64,000 bases of DNA from Malassezia japonica (taxonomy: Eukaryota > Basidiomycota > Malasseziomycetes > Malasseziales > Malasseziaceae). The notes beneath the pieces are model-generated. The model searched no databases, was not told the DNA's origin, and saw only the letters and a program-made list of their open reading frames with translations. The stretch covers positions 186,001 to 250,000 of the forward strand of contig NC_083377.1 of NCBI RefSeq assembly GCF_029542785.1. Direction: 5' to 3'. Shown here in pieces: positions 41,037 through 50,093 of the stretch. The stretch's first letter is position 1; the number at the start of each line of letters is the position of its first letter. The position numbers and the translations under genes were made by a program.

Positions 41037-41112
41037 TCTTGTCGCATTTCGTAGTTGGACTATCCGACTCATGGCGCATTTGCAATGAAACATACCGTCT
41101 CTAGCACGTAAA

Positions 41113-41141
41113 GTTAGTCGCTCTTGGCATTCCTCCACCTG
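41113..41141 (+). repeat. Upstream element joined to a C-terminal remnant
   Basis: TTAGTCGCTCTTGGCATTCC then TCCACCTGGAT, the 5' block of the array element, running straight into the remnant of copy K. Confidence 0.55.
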
Positions 41142-41338
41142 GATTACAGCGTCGGCACAAATCGCCGCGTCCCAATCCTTGTCGTACACAAGTTTAATGC
41201 GTCCAGCAACGAAACGCTCGCATCCTTCTCCTTCCAAAAAAATCTACATCGCACCACGGCGGCCAAGCTGGCCCCTTTTTTCCCATCCCACAACCCCCCT
41301 CCGTGCTCCTCGCGGCCCTCCTCCCCCTCCTCTTGTAG
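41140..41338 (+). pseudogene. Array remnant K: C-terminal fragment only
   Basis: Starts with DYSVGTNRRVPILVVHKFNA and SSNETLASFSF, equivalent to the last third of the family. After a one-base frame change it reads HHGGQAGPFFP and a hydrophobic tail ending at TAG 41336-41338, as in copy H. It lacks the first two thirds and is fused directly to an upstream element, which suggests a deletion between two array members. Confidence 0.7.
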
Positions 41339-41493
41339 TCGACTTGACACGTTTTCTACGTACCCTTCAAAAGCTACGCCCATTTCCAACGTGTGGAGAG
41401 TCGGTTGACTAGCACAGTGCATAATAGACAAACATGGTACAGACCCAGCCTAGGCCTTGCTGCTGCTAGTCACCAGAGTAGTGACAGCATGCA

Positions 41494-43024
41494 TTAGCGA
41501 ATCGAGCGCGCTGCTGCGTCCCGCGCAGCACGAGTGGACCGCTGCGCGGCAGTCGTCGAGCCGTTCGTGGCAGAGAAGGGTTGAGTAAAGGCGCCCACAG
41601 GCGACATGCTCGATGCGCCCGTCGGCATCGTCTGGCCGGGGCGCATGTGGAAGGCAGTCGGAGGCGGCGGCTCCTCGGTTCCGTGGCCCGCGTGGCTCAC
41701 GCCGGCAGCCGAGTAGGGGTTCTCGCCGCCGACCCAGCTGTCCATGTACGACGAGGGCCAGACGGATGGGTCGTCCTGGTCATACACGTTCGAATGGGGA
41801 CGATCGTACGAGCCTTGGTCGTACGACGTGCGTTCAAACGCCGCGGCGCGCGGCGGCGATACGGGCGCCGCCGGCTGCTCGTACGCCTGCGTATACGCCG
41901 GCGACTGCGGGGGCGAGGGGTGCATTCCGACCACTTCGTCCGCGGCAGCGGCCCTCTCCGACGGGCTCTGCGGCTCGTTCGTGCGCGTGATCGTGCCGCG
42001 GCGCTGCGCGACAGAAGGTCGGCGTGCTGCGGCGACGCCCGCGCCGGTGCCAGCGAGTCCTGCGGCGGCAACAGGCGGCGCAATCTCGGATGTGGTGGCA
42101 TGCGTCGGAGCGTACGACGGCTGCTCCTCGTAGTTGGCTGCGGCAGCGCCAAACGGCGAGGCGGCCGTGTTGACGCTCGCGGGGTAGCCGCGCGTGTCGT
42201 AGTTCGGCTCGCTCGGCTGCGCGCCGTACTGCGTCGCGCCGCCGTACGACGCCGGGCCGGTCGTCGCCGGGTAGTTGGTCTGGTGCGCCATTTCCGGTGC
42301 AGTGTTTGTGCGCCTGCGTTTGCGCAGGCAAATAAATAGCATCGCCAGCAAGGCGGCCAGGAGGATCGCGCCGACCACACCGCCGACCACACCGCCGGCA
42401 ATCGCTCCCGTGTTCGTGTGCGAGCCGCTCTCGAGGTTCGACGCGGACGGGGACGCCGACGGCGACGAGGACGGGAGCGTAGACATCGCCGCGCCCGTGT
42501 CCGTGTCGACCGAGTTGCCGGACGTGTCGCTTGATGACGAGCGACGCGTCGAGCTCGATGTGGACGAACGCGAGCTGGACGAGCGCGTCGACGACGACGA
42601 GGTCGATGTCGGCGACGAGGACGTCGTGCTGCTCGAAGACGTGGTGGTCGAGCTGCTCGACGTGGTGGTCGTCAGCGTATCCGTGAGACTCGTGCCGGTC
42701 GCTGCGTCAGAAAAGACACGTACAAGTCAGTCCGCCGATTCCGCCGAGCTCTGTGGAAATGGAGCGCGTCGAGGAGTCCGACGTGCGCGAAGAGCGCACC
42801 GTGCTCAGCGTGCGGTAGCGCGTCGATGTCGGGTCGTCATCCTCATCGTAGCGGGTCGACTCCGCGGTGAGAAGGACCGTGACGGGGTCGCCGTCGGCAT
42901 CCGTGGTTTCGACCGGTTCATCGCCACCGAGACCCAGCTGCCGCTTGCGGTCTCCAAAGACACGAGCCCTACGAATAGGTGCCGCGGTCGGCCTAGCAGC
43001 CGAGGTCGGCACTGCTTCACCCAT
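41494..43024 (-). CDS. Mucin-like single-pass membrane protein
   Basis: 502 residues as given, exons 42724-43024 and 41494-42701, with a 22-nt intron at 42702-42723. An ectodomain ends in an almost pure Ser/Thr stretch. A membrane helix (AGGVVGGVVGAILLAALLAM) and RKRRR follow, then a long cytosolic tail rich in Pro/Ser/Tyr with SYDQGSYDRP repeats. The layout is that of Mid2/Wsc/Msb2-type surface sensors. The true N-terminus is uncertain: just upstream another frame encodes a signal-like LLYLLLAVPLTTASS, and a 22-nt intron with GTCTTG donor could join it. Confidence 0.7.
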
Positions 43025-43359
43025 AATCAAGACGATGCGAGGAGGCTGTCGTGAGCGGCACAGCCAGCAAAAGGTAAAGGAGCCCCGGCCTTGCGTCGAC
43101 CCTGCCGGGAAAACGCGTCACGCTGCAGGAATCACATGGAATTAAACAGTGGGGCTTTAGGCGCAACTGCAGCGAATCGATAGGCGCGCATGCGCCCCAG
43201 CCCCCTTGCGCGGCAAATGGCCGACTCCGGCGGGAAGCCCGCGCGCTATCAAGAACGCGCTGCCCCTCCCTACAGGGTACTTGCACAGGGACGTTGCGTT
43301 GCGTCATTTTGCGTACATGCTCGCAGGAGACCACCTATACAGACTACTATTACAACGCA
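43025..43359. other. Intergenic region between the mucin-like gene and YPI1
   Basis: 335 bp between the mucin-like gene and the YPI1 stop. It includes the likely missing signal-peptide exon of the mucin-like gene (about 43024-43075). I see nothing else in it. Confidence 0.4.
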
Positions 43360-43889
43360 CTACGCACGCTCGTACGCGTTCCGTCGCGGGGGGGAGTCGT
43401 GCGTGTGACCATGACAGGGGCCATGGCGGCCATGGCGTGCATGCCGCCGGTTGCGCATCGTGCCCGAGGGGCGCGCTGCACCGTCATCGTCAGACGACTC
43501 GGGCACGCTTGACTCACTGTCGTCCGAGTCCGACCCAGAGCTCTCGGAGGAGGACTCGCCAAAGGCGCGGGGTTTATGATAGATACAGCAAACTAGGGTT
43601 AGGCAGGCAACGTACTCTTGCTCTTTTTCTTGCCGAGTCCTTCGTTGTCGACCGTGTCATCGGTCCACACGACGCGCCGCTCGCGTGAGGAGGATGCTTC
43701 CGCAGTCGTACCGGAGCGGGGACGCGTAGATTCGCCACGTAGACGCAGCACGCCGACCTCGCGGTCACCGTGCGCGGCTGCGATATCGTCGCTTTCCGCG
43801 GACGGCGTCGATTGGATCGTCATCGTACGCGACCCGTGCGCATCAGGGCGTGTCATCCGTGTGGATGACATGCCAGGTTGTGAACTCAT
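43360..43889 (-). CDS. YPI1: Type 1 protein phosphatase regulator Ypi1 (PPP1R11 family)
   Basis: 168 residues, exons 43616-43889 and 43360-43592, with a 23-nt intron at 43593-43615. It has GVLRLRGE, then RRVVWTDDTVDNEGLGKKKS running across the splice into KICCIYHKPRAFGESSSESS, the hallmark of the family, and a final NAYE motif. It binds and modulates Glc7/PP1. The extra C-terminal stretch RHARHGRHGPCHGHTHD is His-rich and could bind metal (inference). Confidence 0.88.
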
Positions 43890-44090
43890 CGCGCGAAACA
43901 CCAAGGGCCATGCAAGCCGCACCCAAACTGCCTACGCACGCCACACGCCACGCCAGGGGCCCCGCTGGGAAGTCCTCGCCGGTTGCCGCAGCGGTGGAGG
44001 CCGCCACCGCGGCTACGGCCACATTTTTGCCCCGGCCGAACGCGCGTGGCACGCCGCGAAAAAAAAATTGGCAGGTGGAGGAAAGAAAGA

Positions 44091-44098
44091 TATAAATA
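44091..44098 (+). promoter_or_regulatory. TATA box of the candidate U3 snoRNA gene
   Basis: TATAAATA about 37 bp upstream of the inferred RNA 5' end. It follows an A-rich and AAAGAAAGA stretch. Confidence 0.45.
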
Positions 44099-44127
44099 CA
44101 GGGCCCCTGCGCCACCCGTTTTCCTCT

Positions 44128-44466
44128 AAGATCATAGTACGTGTCACACCGACCCCTATGAATGGACACTAACACTTTCGCAGCTTTACGGAATCACTTA
44201 ATAAAGTCGATAACCGGATCTTTCGTGCTCAAACGCATGTCACAATATTTCAGTCTAGTCGATGAAACCCGGACGTTATGACGCTTGCGTCTGCCAACTC
44301 CCTTTTAGCCAGTGAGGGACAAATGGGCCTTGCCGCCCGTCGATGATCTGCAGCCCTTCGATTGCTTCGAGGCCTTTTTTGGGTTCTTGGATTTTCTAGG
44401 ACGTTCGGATTGTTCGGATTGCTCGACAATCGTTGGGGGGATTGGCCGTCCTACTCTGATAGACTA
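44128..44466 (+). ncRNA. Candidate U3 snoRNA with intron inside box A
   Basis: Removing a 47-nt intron at 44137-44183 (GTACGT donor, CACTAACAC branch region, CAG end) joins AGATCATA to CTTTACGGAATC. This gives GATCAT, seven bases, GGAATC, the same spacing as the box A region of yeast U3 (recalled). Further boxes follow in U3 order: GATGAA at 44261 (box C'), AGTGAGGGAC near 44321 (box B), CGATGATCT at 44341 (box C) and CTCTGAT near 44454 (box D). Fungal U3 genes are known to carry introns near the 5' end. Some box A bases differ from the usual consensus, so this needs covariance-model support. Confidence 0.45.
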
Positions 44467-44670
44467 CTTTTGTGACATGTAGTTTGCGCTGGATAGTGTA
44501 CAATATGGTGTTGATCTATTTCTGTTTGTGTTGAAAAGTAGTGTGACTGGACATGAGCAATGTGCTCATGCTATGTACGGCGAGGGCGAGTGCATGCATT
44601 CGCGTACGCCTCTGCGCGTGCCGGTCCTGACGCTGGCGGCAGTCCCCTGAACCCACCGCTCGGATCACGT

Positions 44671-44676
44671 CACGTG
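44671..44676. promoter_or_regulatory. CACGTG within TCACGTCACGTGA
   Basis: CACGTG preceded by an overlapping CACGTC half-site, about 450 bp upstream of ERO1. Confidence 0.35.
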
Positions 44677-44802
44677 ACTTTTCTCCGGAGCACAAAAAAA
44701 GAGGATGCCTCCTGGGCTTGCTCAAGAGAGCCCGCCCAAGACAGCATCAATACAGCAAAGACCCTCCTTCGTAAAAGAGAATCGGTCAGAAAAATTGGTC
44801 AT

Positions 44803-44883
44803 GCTGCCTATAGTGTGGGACCAGCCCGGTTGAATCTAGTAAAAGGCGAGGTTCAAGGTTTCAGAGTAGGTCCCACAGCAGCA
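44803..44883. repeat. Inverted repeat, possible structured RNA
   Basis: GTGGGACC at 44815-44822 pairs perfectly with GGTCCCAC at 44869-44876 around a 46-base loop. An outer GCTGC at 44804-44808 can pair with GCAGC at 44878-44882. A further GGGC/GCCC hairpin lies near 44716-44745. It could be an H/ACA-type RNA, but I could not place H and ACA boxes with certainty. Confidence 0.35.
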
Positions 44884-45012
44884 GAATAAGGAGCTGCACC
44901 ACCGCGCCCCCCCGTCTTTTTATATTTTTGTGGAGGGGAAATTACCAATTATTTCGCGCGCGCGGCCCCCGCCTGTTTGGCCGTTGCTTACGTCGGTCCA
45001 CTGCGGAGGCTT

Positions 45013-45018
45013 CACGTG
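45013..45018. promoter_or_regulatory. CACGTG upstream of ERO1
   Basis: CACGTG 101 bp before the ERO1 start codon at 45120. Confidence 0.45.
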
Positions 45019-45119
45019 GAACAGTGGAGGCCAAAGTGGCCCCCTCCACGTCAGACGCTCGCACGTTCGCTCCGCGGTTGCGCCACAAGGACCTGGCCTT
45101 TGCACGCAGGGGATGGCGT

Positions 45120-46790
45120 ATGGTCATGAGTAGGATACAGAGATTGTGCTTTTTGAGCATTGTGGCTGCGGCCCTTGCGCTTGTTGTGGGCCTTGGCGGC
45201 GTCCAGGCCGTGAATCCGTCGATGGAGTTCAACGCACCGCCCAAGCCGCGCGCCGGCTTCTTGCAGGAAGTGCTGGACCCCCAAGGGCAGCACAAAGACA
45301 AGGACCACAAGCATACCCCCCTTTGTCGCCCCACCGGCCAGATCGAAGATGCGTGTGCGGACTACGAGAGTGTCGAGCAGCTCAACGATGCGTACATGTT
45401 CCAAAAACTCGACGCGCTGCGTCGGACGAAATACTTTCGCTACTTTTTGGTGGATTTGTTCAAGGACTGCCCCTTTTGGGTAGACGATGGCCTGTGCATG
45501 AACCGTGCGTGTGCCGTGGAAAAAATGGACGAGACAGATGTGCCTGAGGAACTGCGTGCTTCGCGTCTTGGCGCGGTGCACCGCTCGCACGACGATACGC
45601 ACGAAGGGCGTGCGCAAGGCGGCGATGACATCAACTTTTGTCATTTGGACGACGAGGACGCGTCGCCCGACGCCGTCTACGTCGACCTGCTTAAGAATCC
45701 CGAGCGGTTTACCGGCTATGCTGGCCCCAGTGCCAACCGTGTCTGGCGGAGTATTTACGAGGAAAACTGCTTTGGCGGTATCCAGTTTACCGAGCCCCCC
45801 CGCGCCACGTCGCTGGGCGGCTCGGGCTTTGTGACGCCAAAGCAACTCAAGTCCGGCAAGGCGATCCCCCCCTCGCTCCTGTCGCCCGCCTCGACGCCCT
45901 TCCGCCCCGGCGGTCTCGAGTCGCTGATCGACTCGGTGCAAGCACCGATGGACCCCGGCAGCACCGAGCAGTGTCTCGAGAAGCGTGTCTTTTACCGCGT
46001 GATTTCCGGTCTGCATGCCTCCATCTCCATCCATATCTGCAACGAGTATTTGGACCCCGAGACGAAAGAGTGGGCGCCTAATCTCGAGTGCTTTGTGACG
46101 CGCATCTCGCAGCACCCCGAGCGTCTGCAGAACGTCTACTTTGACTATGTCCTGCTGATGCGTGCGCTGTCCAAGGCCGGCGAGTACCTGGACAAGTTTG
46201 ACCTGCGTGCCGGCGACGAGATTCGCGACCAAGATACCCGGAAGCAGCTGCACGAGCTGCTCAAGTTTGCCGGTGCGAACCGGCCATCGTTTGACGAGCA
46301 CCAGCTCTTTACGATGACCAATGACCCTGCGCACAACATGCAGATCATGGCGCTCAAGGAAGACTTCCGTGGCCACTTTATGAACATTTCGCGCATTATG
46401 GACTGCGTGGGATGCGACAAGTGCCGCCTGTGGGGCAAGCTGCAGGTGACTGGCATCGGCACGGCGCTCAAGCTGCTCTTTGCCTTTGAGGAGGACAAGT
46501 CTGAGCAGCACGTCTCGCTGCGCCGCAGTGAACTGGTCGCATTGATCAACACCGCGCACCGCTTCTCGGAGAGCATCCAGGCGATCGAGACGTTCCGCAA
46601 GCTGTACCAAAAGTCGCTCGGTGAGGAGGTAGGCGAGACGCCTGCGCCCCCGCCCCCACCAAAGCATGTGCTCGCTGATCTATATCACTATGGGCGCGTA
46701 TCACTGCACAAGCTGCGCGACTTTTTTGCACCGGTGTGGGACACACTCGTCGCGTTCCTCGACCTCGACGACCCTGCCGACGAGCTATAG
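45120..46790 (+). CDS. ERO1: ER thiol oxidase Ero1
   Basis: 556 residues, one exon. A hydrophobic signal sequence (LCFLSIVAAALALVVGLGG) is followed by CPFWVDDGLCMNRACAVE, the shuttle cysteine region, and later by MDCVGCDKCRLWGKLQ with the active-site CxxCxxC next to FAD. Ero1 reoxidises PDI in the ER lumen. The C-terminal 50 residues are Pro-rich and helical. An ATG six bases downstream (45126) is an alternative start. The upstream in-frame stretch has no ATG and is probably leader. Confidence 0.93.
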   Translation: MVMSRIQRLCFLSIVAAALALVVGLGGVQAVNPSMEFNAPPKPRAGFLQEVLDPQGQHKDKDHKHTPLCRPTGQIEDACADYESVEQLNDAYMFQKLDALRRTKYFRYFLVDLFKDCPFWVDDGLCMNRACAVEKMDETDVPEELRASRLGAVHRSHDDTHEGRAQGGDDINFCHLDDEDASPDAVYVDLLKNPERFTGYAGPSANRVWRSIYEENCFGGIQFTEPPRATSLGGSGFVTPKQLKSGKAIPPSLLSPASTPFRPGGLESLIDSVQAPMDPGSTEQCLEKRVFYRVISGLHASISIHICNEYLDPETKEWAPNLECFVTRISQHPERLQNVYFDYVLLMRALSKAGEYLDKFDLRAGDEIRDQDTRKQLHELLKFAGANRPSFDEHQLFTMTNDPAHNMQIMALKEDFRGHFMNISRIMDCVGCDKCRLWGKLQVTGIGTALKLLFAFEEDKSEQHVSLRRSELVALINTAHRFSESIQAIETFRKLYQKSLGEEVGETPAPPPPPKHVLADLYHYGRVSLHKLRDFFAPVWDTLVAFLDLDDPADEL

Positions 46791-46816
46791 ATTGGTGTAG
46801 CGCCACCACTTTGCGT

Positions 46817-46822
46817 CACGTG
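46817..46822. promoter_or_regulatory. CACGTG upstream of ILV6
   Basis: GTCACGTGAT in the 81-bp gap between the ERO1 stop and the ILV6 start. Confidence 0.5.
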
Positions 46823-46871
46823 ATCATTCTTCCTGCTCGCCCTCGGCCCCGTCGTGACTCATCCAAAGACC

Positions 46872-47861
46872 ATGACGCTGCGCGCTTCTATACCCGCGCT
46901 GTCGCGCCCTGCTCTTGGTGCTGTGTCTTTCTCCAATGCTGCTAAACAGAGTGTTCGTCTCTACTCGAAGGCTGGCCGCGGCCGCCTGACGAGCACCTCG
47001 GCGCTGGACCACAAACTGTCGCACCGTCACCGCAAGCTCCCCCCCTTGCCTGGCCTGGACCGCCCGTCGATTGACCCGGTGATGGCTGTGAGCAATATCC
47101 TATACAACACGCCTCCGCCCAGCACGGAGCCGATCAAGCGGTACGTATTTTTTCTCGTCTGACCCAGTCACACGCTCAATATGTTTGTGCAGGACGAGCC
47201 GGGTGTGCTTGCGCGCGTCTCGGGCTGCCTTGCCGCGCGCGGTGTCAACATCGACTCGCTCGTGGTGTGTGCGACGGACGTCGAGGACCTGTCGCGCATG
47301 TGCATTGTGCTGCGTGGTCAGGACGGCACGATCGAGCAGGTGCGCCGCCAGCTCGAGGACCTCGTCCCAGTGTGGGCCGTGGTCGACTACACGAACACCA
47401 AGGTGATTGAGCGTGAGCTGATGCTTGTCAAGGTCTCGATCCTGGGGCCGGAGTACTTCGACGCGGACCACCTCGGCTTTGAGGAGGCTGAGAGCGAGGT
47501 CGACCAGGCCGTCGCGCAGGCCGAGGGCACCGATGCGCAGCCGGCCGTGCCTGCGCTGAGCCCGTCGGAGGCGCTCTCGATCAAGCACGACAACATGCGC
47601 TCGATTATTACCATGAGCCAGCAGTTTGGCGGCCGCGTCGTGGACATTAGCGACGCCAGCATGATGGTCGAGCTCTGTGCGAAGACGTCGCGCTGCGACG
47701 CCTTCTTCAAGCTCGTGCGGCCGTTTGGTATCCTCGAGTGCTCGCGCACGGGTACCATGGCCCTGCCCCGCTCGCCGATCAAGTCGACCTGGTCGAGCCC
47801 GAGCGACCGCGAGGAGCAAGAGACGGACGCGTTCGACGCGACGATGCTCCCGCCTGGATAG
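46872..47861 (+). CDS. ILV6: Acetolactate synthase regulatory subunit
   Basis: 320 residues, exons 46872-47140 and 47168-47861, with a 27-nt intron at 47141-47167. A mitochondrial presequence (LRASIPALSRPALG) precedes two ACT domains, the first starting HTLNMFVQDEPGVLARVSGC. The C-terminal part has IVDISDASMMVE-like strands (GRVVDISDASMMVELCAKTS) and RPFGILECSRTGTMAL. It confers valine feedback on the catalytic subunit of branched-chain amino acid synthesis. The next gene starts 44 bp downstream on the same strand. Confidence 0.93.
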
Positions 47862-47905
47862 ACTGTGAATAGAATCGCATGTGGAGGTCTGACCACGACG
47901 ACGCC

Positions 47906-50093
47906 ATGCCCAGGGCGCAGTTTACGCCGTTTGTGTCGCAGGTCAGCCCATCGTTCTGGAATACGCTCTCGGCGCTGAAGCTGAATGAGTACCAGCTGAA
48001 TGACCAGCTGATCTGCGCACATGCCGAGTACATTCCGTCCAAGACGATCCTCGACCGTGTCACGGGGTCGGAGCTGGGGTCGGGGTGCCGCATCCGACTG
48101 CAAGGCGACGGGATCTGTGCGGAAGAGGGGCTGGCGGCGCGCGAGAAGGAGTAGGTTGTTGAGCTGACCTAGTGCAAAGTCGCCGCGTGTGTACGGCTAT
48201 GTAAAAAACTTTAATACGCTGCAAGAATTCAAGGACGCCGACAAGCAGGCGTACTTTTACCAGGTGGTCGACGAGGTACGTCGCGCACACCTCACACAGA
48301 TCTGGGGCGCAATCACAGGAGACGCGTCGGAAAAAAGACTCGCGACAGTCAACGATCCCAACTGCTTCTTGCTGCTCACGTACGCGGACCTCAAGTCGTA
48401 CAAGTACTACTACTGGTTCGCCTTCCCTGCGCTCTTGACACATGCCCCGGGCTGGACGATCGAGGGGGGGGACGAGGCGTGGCAGCCGGCGCACCACCAC
48501 CTCTCGCAGCCGATGCTCATTGCGCTCATGTCGGTGCTGCACGAGACGCCGGGGACGACGGCGTGCTTCGTCTCGCACCTCGACGAGGAGTCGGTATGGT
48601 TTTGGCCGCTCGACCAAGGCGCCGCGTACCTCGAGCAGACACCAGAGGACAAGCGCCTCTTGCTGTTTGTCGACCCTTCGCCCCATACGCAGTACCCTGG
48701 GTGGCCGCTACGCAACATGCTCACCTGTATCCACGTGCGGCTGCAGCTCAGCACGATCCGCGTGCTGTGTTGGCGCGACCTCTTTGAGGCGGACCGCGCG
48801 CTGCTCACAGATACAAGCAAGGCGCCGTACCCTTGGAAGAGCGTCATTGGTACGCTCTCGCTCCATGCGCCGAACGACGGACTGGCGTGGCATGGACACA
48901 ATACAGCGCTTGCCGCACGCCCGCATGCCCCGCTTCCGGACGCGGTGGGCTGGGAACGCAACTCGCAAGGGCGCCTCGCACCAAAGCTCGTCTCGCTCGG
49001 CGCCATGCTCGATCCACGCTACCTCGCCGACCGCGCCGTGGATTTGAATTTAAAGCTCATGCGGTGGCGTGTCATGCCGGATCTCGCGCTCGAAACGATC
49101 CAGAGCGCGGATACGCTGCTGATTGGCGCAGGCACGCTGGGGTGCAATGTCGCGCGCACGCTGCTTGGATGGGGCGTGCGCAAAATCTCATTCGTCGACA
49201 GCGGCCGCGTCTCGTACTCGAATCCGGTGCGGCAGTCGCTCTACGAGTTTGAAGACTGCCTGAACGGCGGCAAGCCCAAAGCGCACGCGGCCGCCGACGC
49301 TTTGCGGCGCATCTTTCCCGGCGTCCAGGCCGAAGGGCACCAGCTCGCGGTGCCGATGCCGGGCCACCCCATCCCGCCTGCATCGCGCGCATCGACGCTC
49401 GACGCAATCACCCAGCTCGAGCAGCTCGTGGCCGCGCACGACGTCATCTTTTTGCTGACCGACTCGCGCGAGGCACGCTGGCTGCCGACACTCCTGGGCG
49501 CGTCGCGCAACAAGCTCGTGATCAATGCGGCGCTGGGCTACGACTCGTACGTTGTCATGCGCCACGGCGCGTACTCCAGCAAGGCCGTGACGCCGCGGGC
49601 GGGATGCTACTTTTGCAACGACGTCGTCGCACCGGTCGACTCGCTGTCGAACCGCACGCTGGACCAGATGTGCACCGTGACGCGCCCCGGGCTCGCTGGC
49701 ATCGCCGGCGCGACCGCCGTGGAGCTCATGGTGTCCGTGCTGCAGCACCCTCTGGGCGCCGCGGCGCCTGCACCGGCGCCTCAGCGCCCGGGTATGGCAC
49801 AGAGCGACGTGCAGGACCGCACCGAGCTCGGCATCGTCCCGCACCAGGTGCGCGGCTACCTCGCCGACTTTACCACGCTCACCGTCTCGAATTATGCGTT
49901 TGAGCAGTGCACCGCGTGCTCGCCGTCGGTCATCGAAGCGTACGAGAAAGAGGGACATGACATGATCTGTGCCGCGTGCAACGACTCGGACTACTTGGAG
50001 CATGTATCGCACTTGGACGAACTCAAACGAAAAACGGACGCCTTGGAGCTCGAGCTGGACTGGAGCGACGAGGAGGCCGAGGGAATTCAGTAG
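47906..50093 (+). CDS. ATG7: Autophagy E1-like enzyme Atg7
   Basis: 713 residues with introns at 48151-48172 (22 nt) and 48276-48299 (24 nt). The N-terminal domain starts MPRAQFTPFVSQVSPSFWNT and contains YYYWFAFPAL. The adenylation domain has LLIGAGTLGCNVARTLLGWG and FVDSGRVSYSNPVRQSLYEF, and the catalytic Cys is in QMCTVTRPGLAGIA. It activates Atg12 and Atg8. The second intron is a stop-free multiple of three (VRRAHLTQ if retained); excision matches the family. The stop abuts the CSN7 stop as TAG-CTA. Confidence 0.94.

Larger units (their letters stand above)
44467..45119. other. Intergenic region between candidate U3 and ERO1
   Basis: About 650 bp without a convincing gene. It contains CACGTG sites at 44671 and 45013, a strong inverted repeat at 44803-44883, and TTTTTATATTTTT near 44914 that could act as a TATA region for ERO1. 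Confidence 0.5.

Noticed and set aside
30607..41338. Array as a transposon or viral insertion
   Set aside because: No transposase, reverse transcriptase, terminal repeats or target duplications were seen. All copies code for the same signal-peptide protein family.
44815..44876. tRNA-like reading of the GTGGGACC/GGTCCCAC stem with an internal GGTTCAAGG
   Set aside because: Only 62 nt separate the stem ends, and no D-arm or anticodon arm can be drawn.
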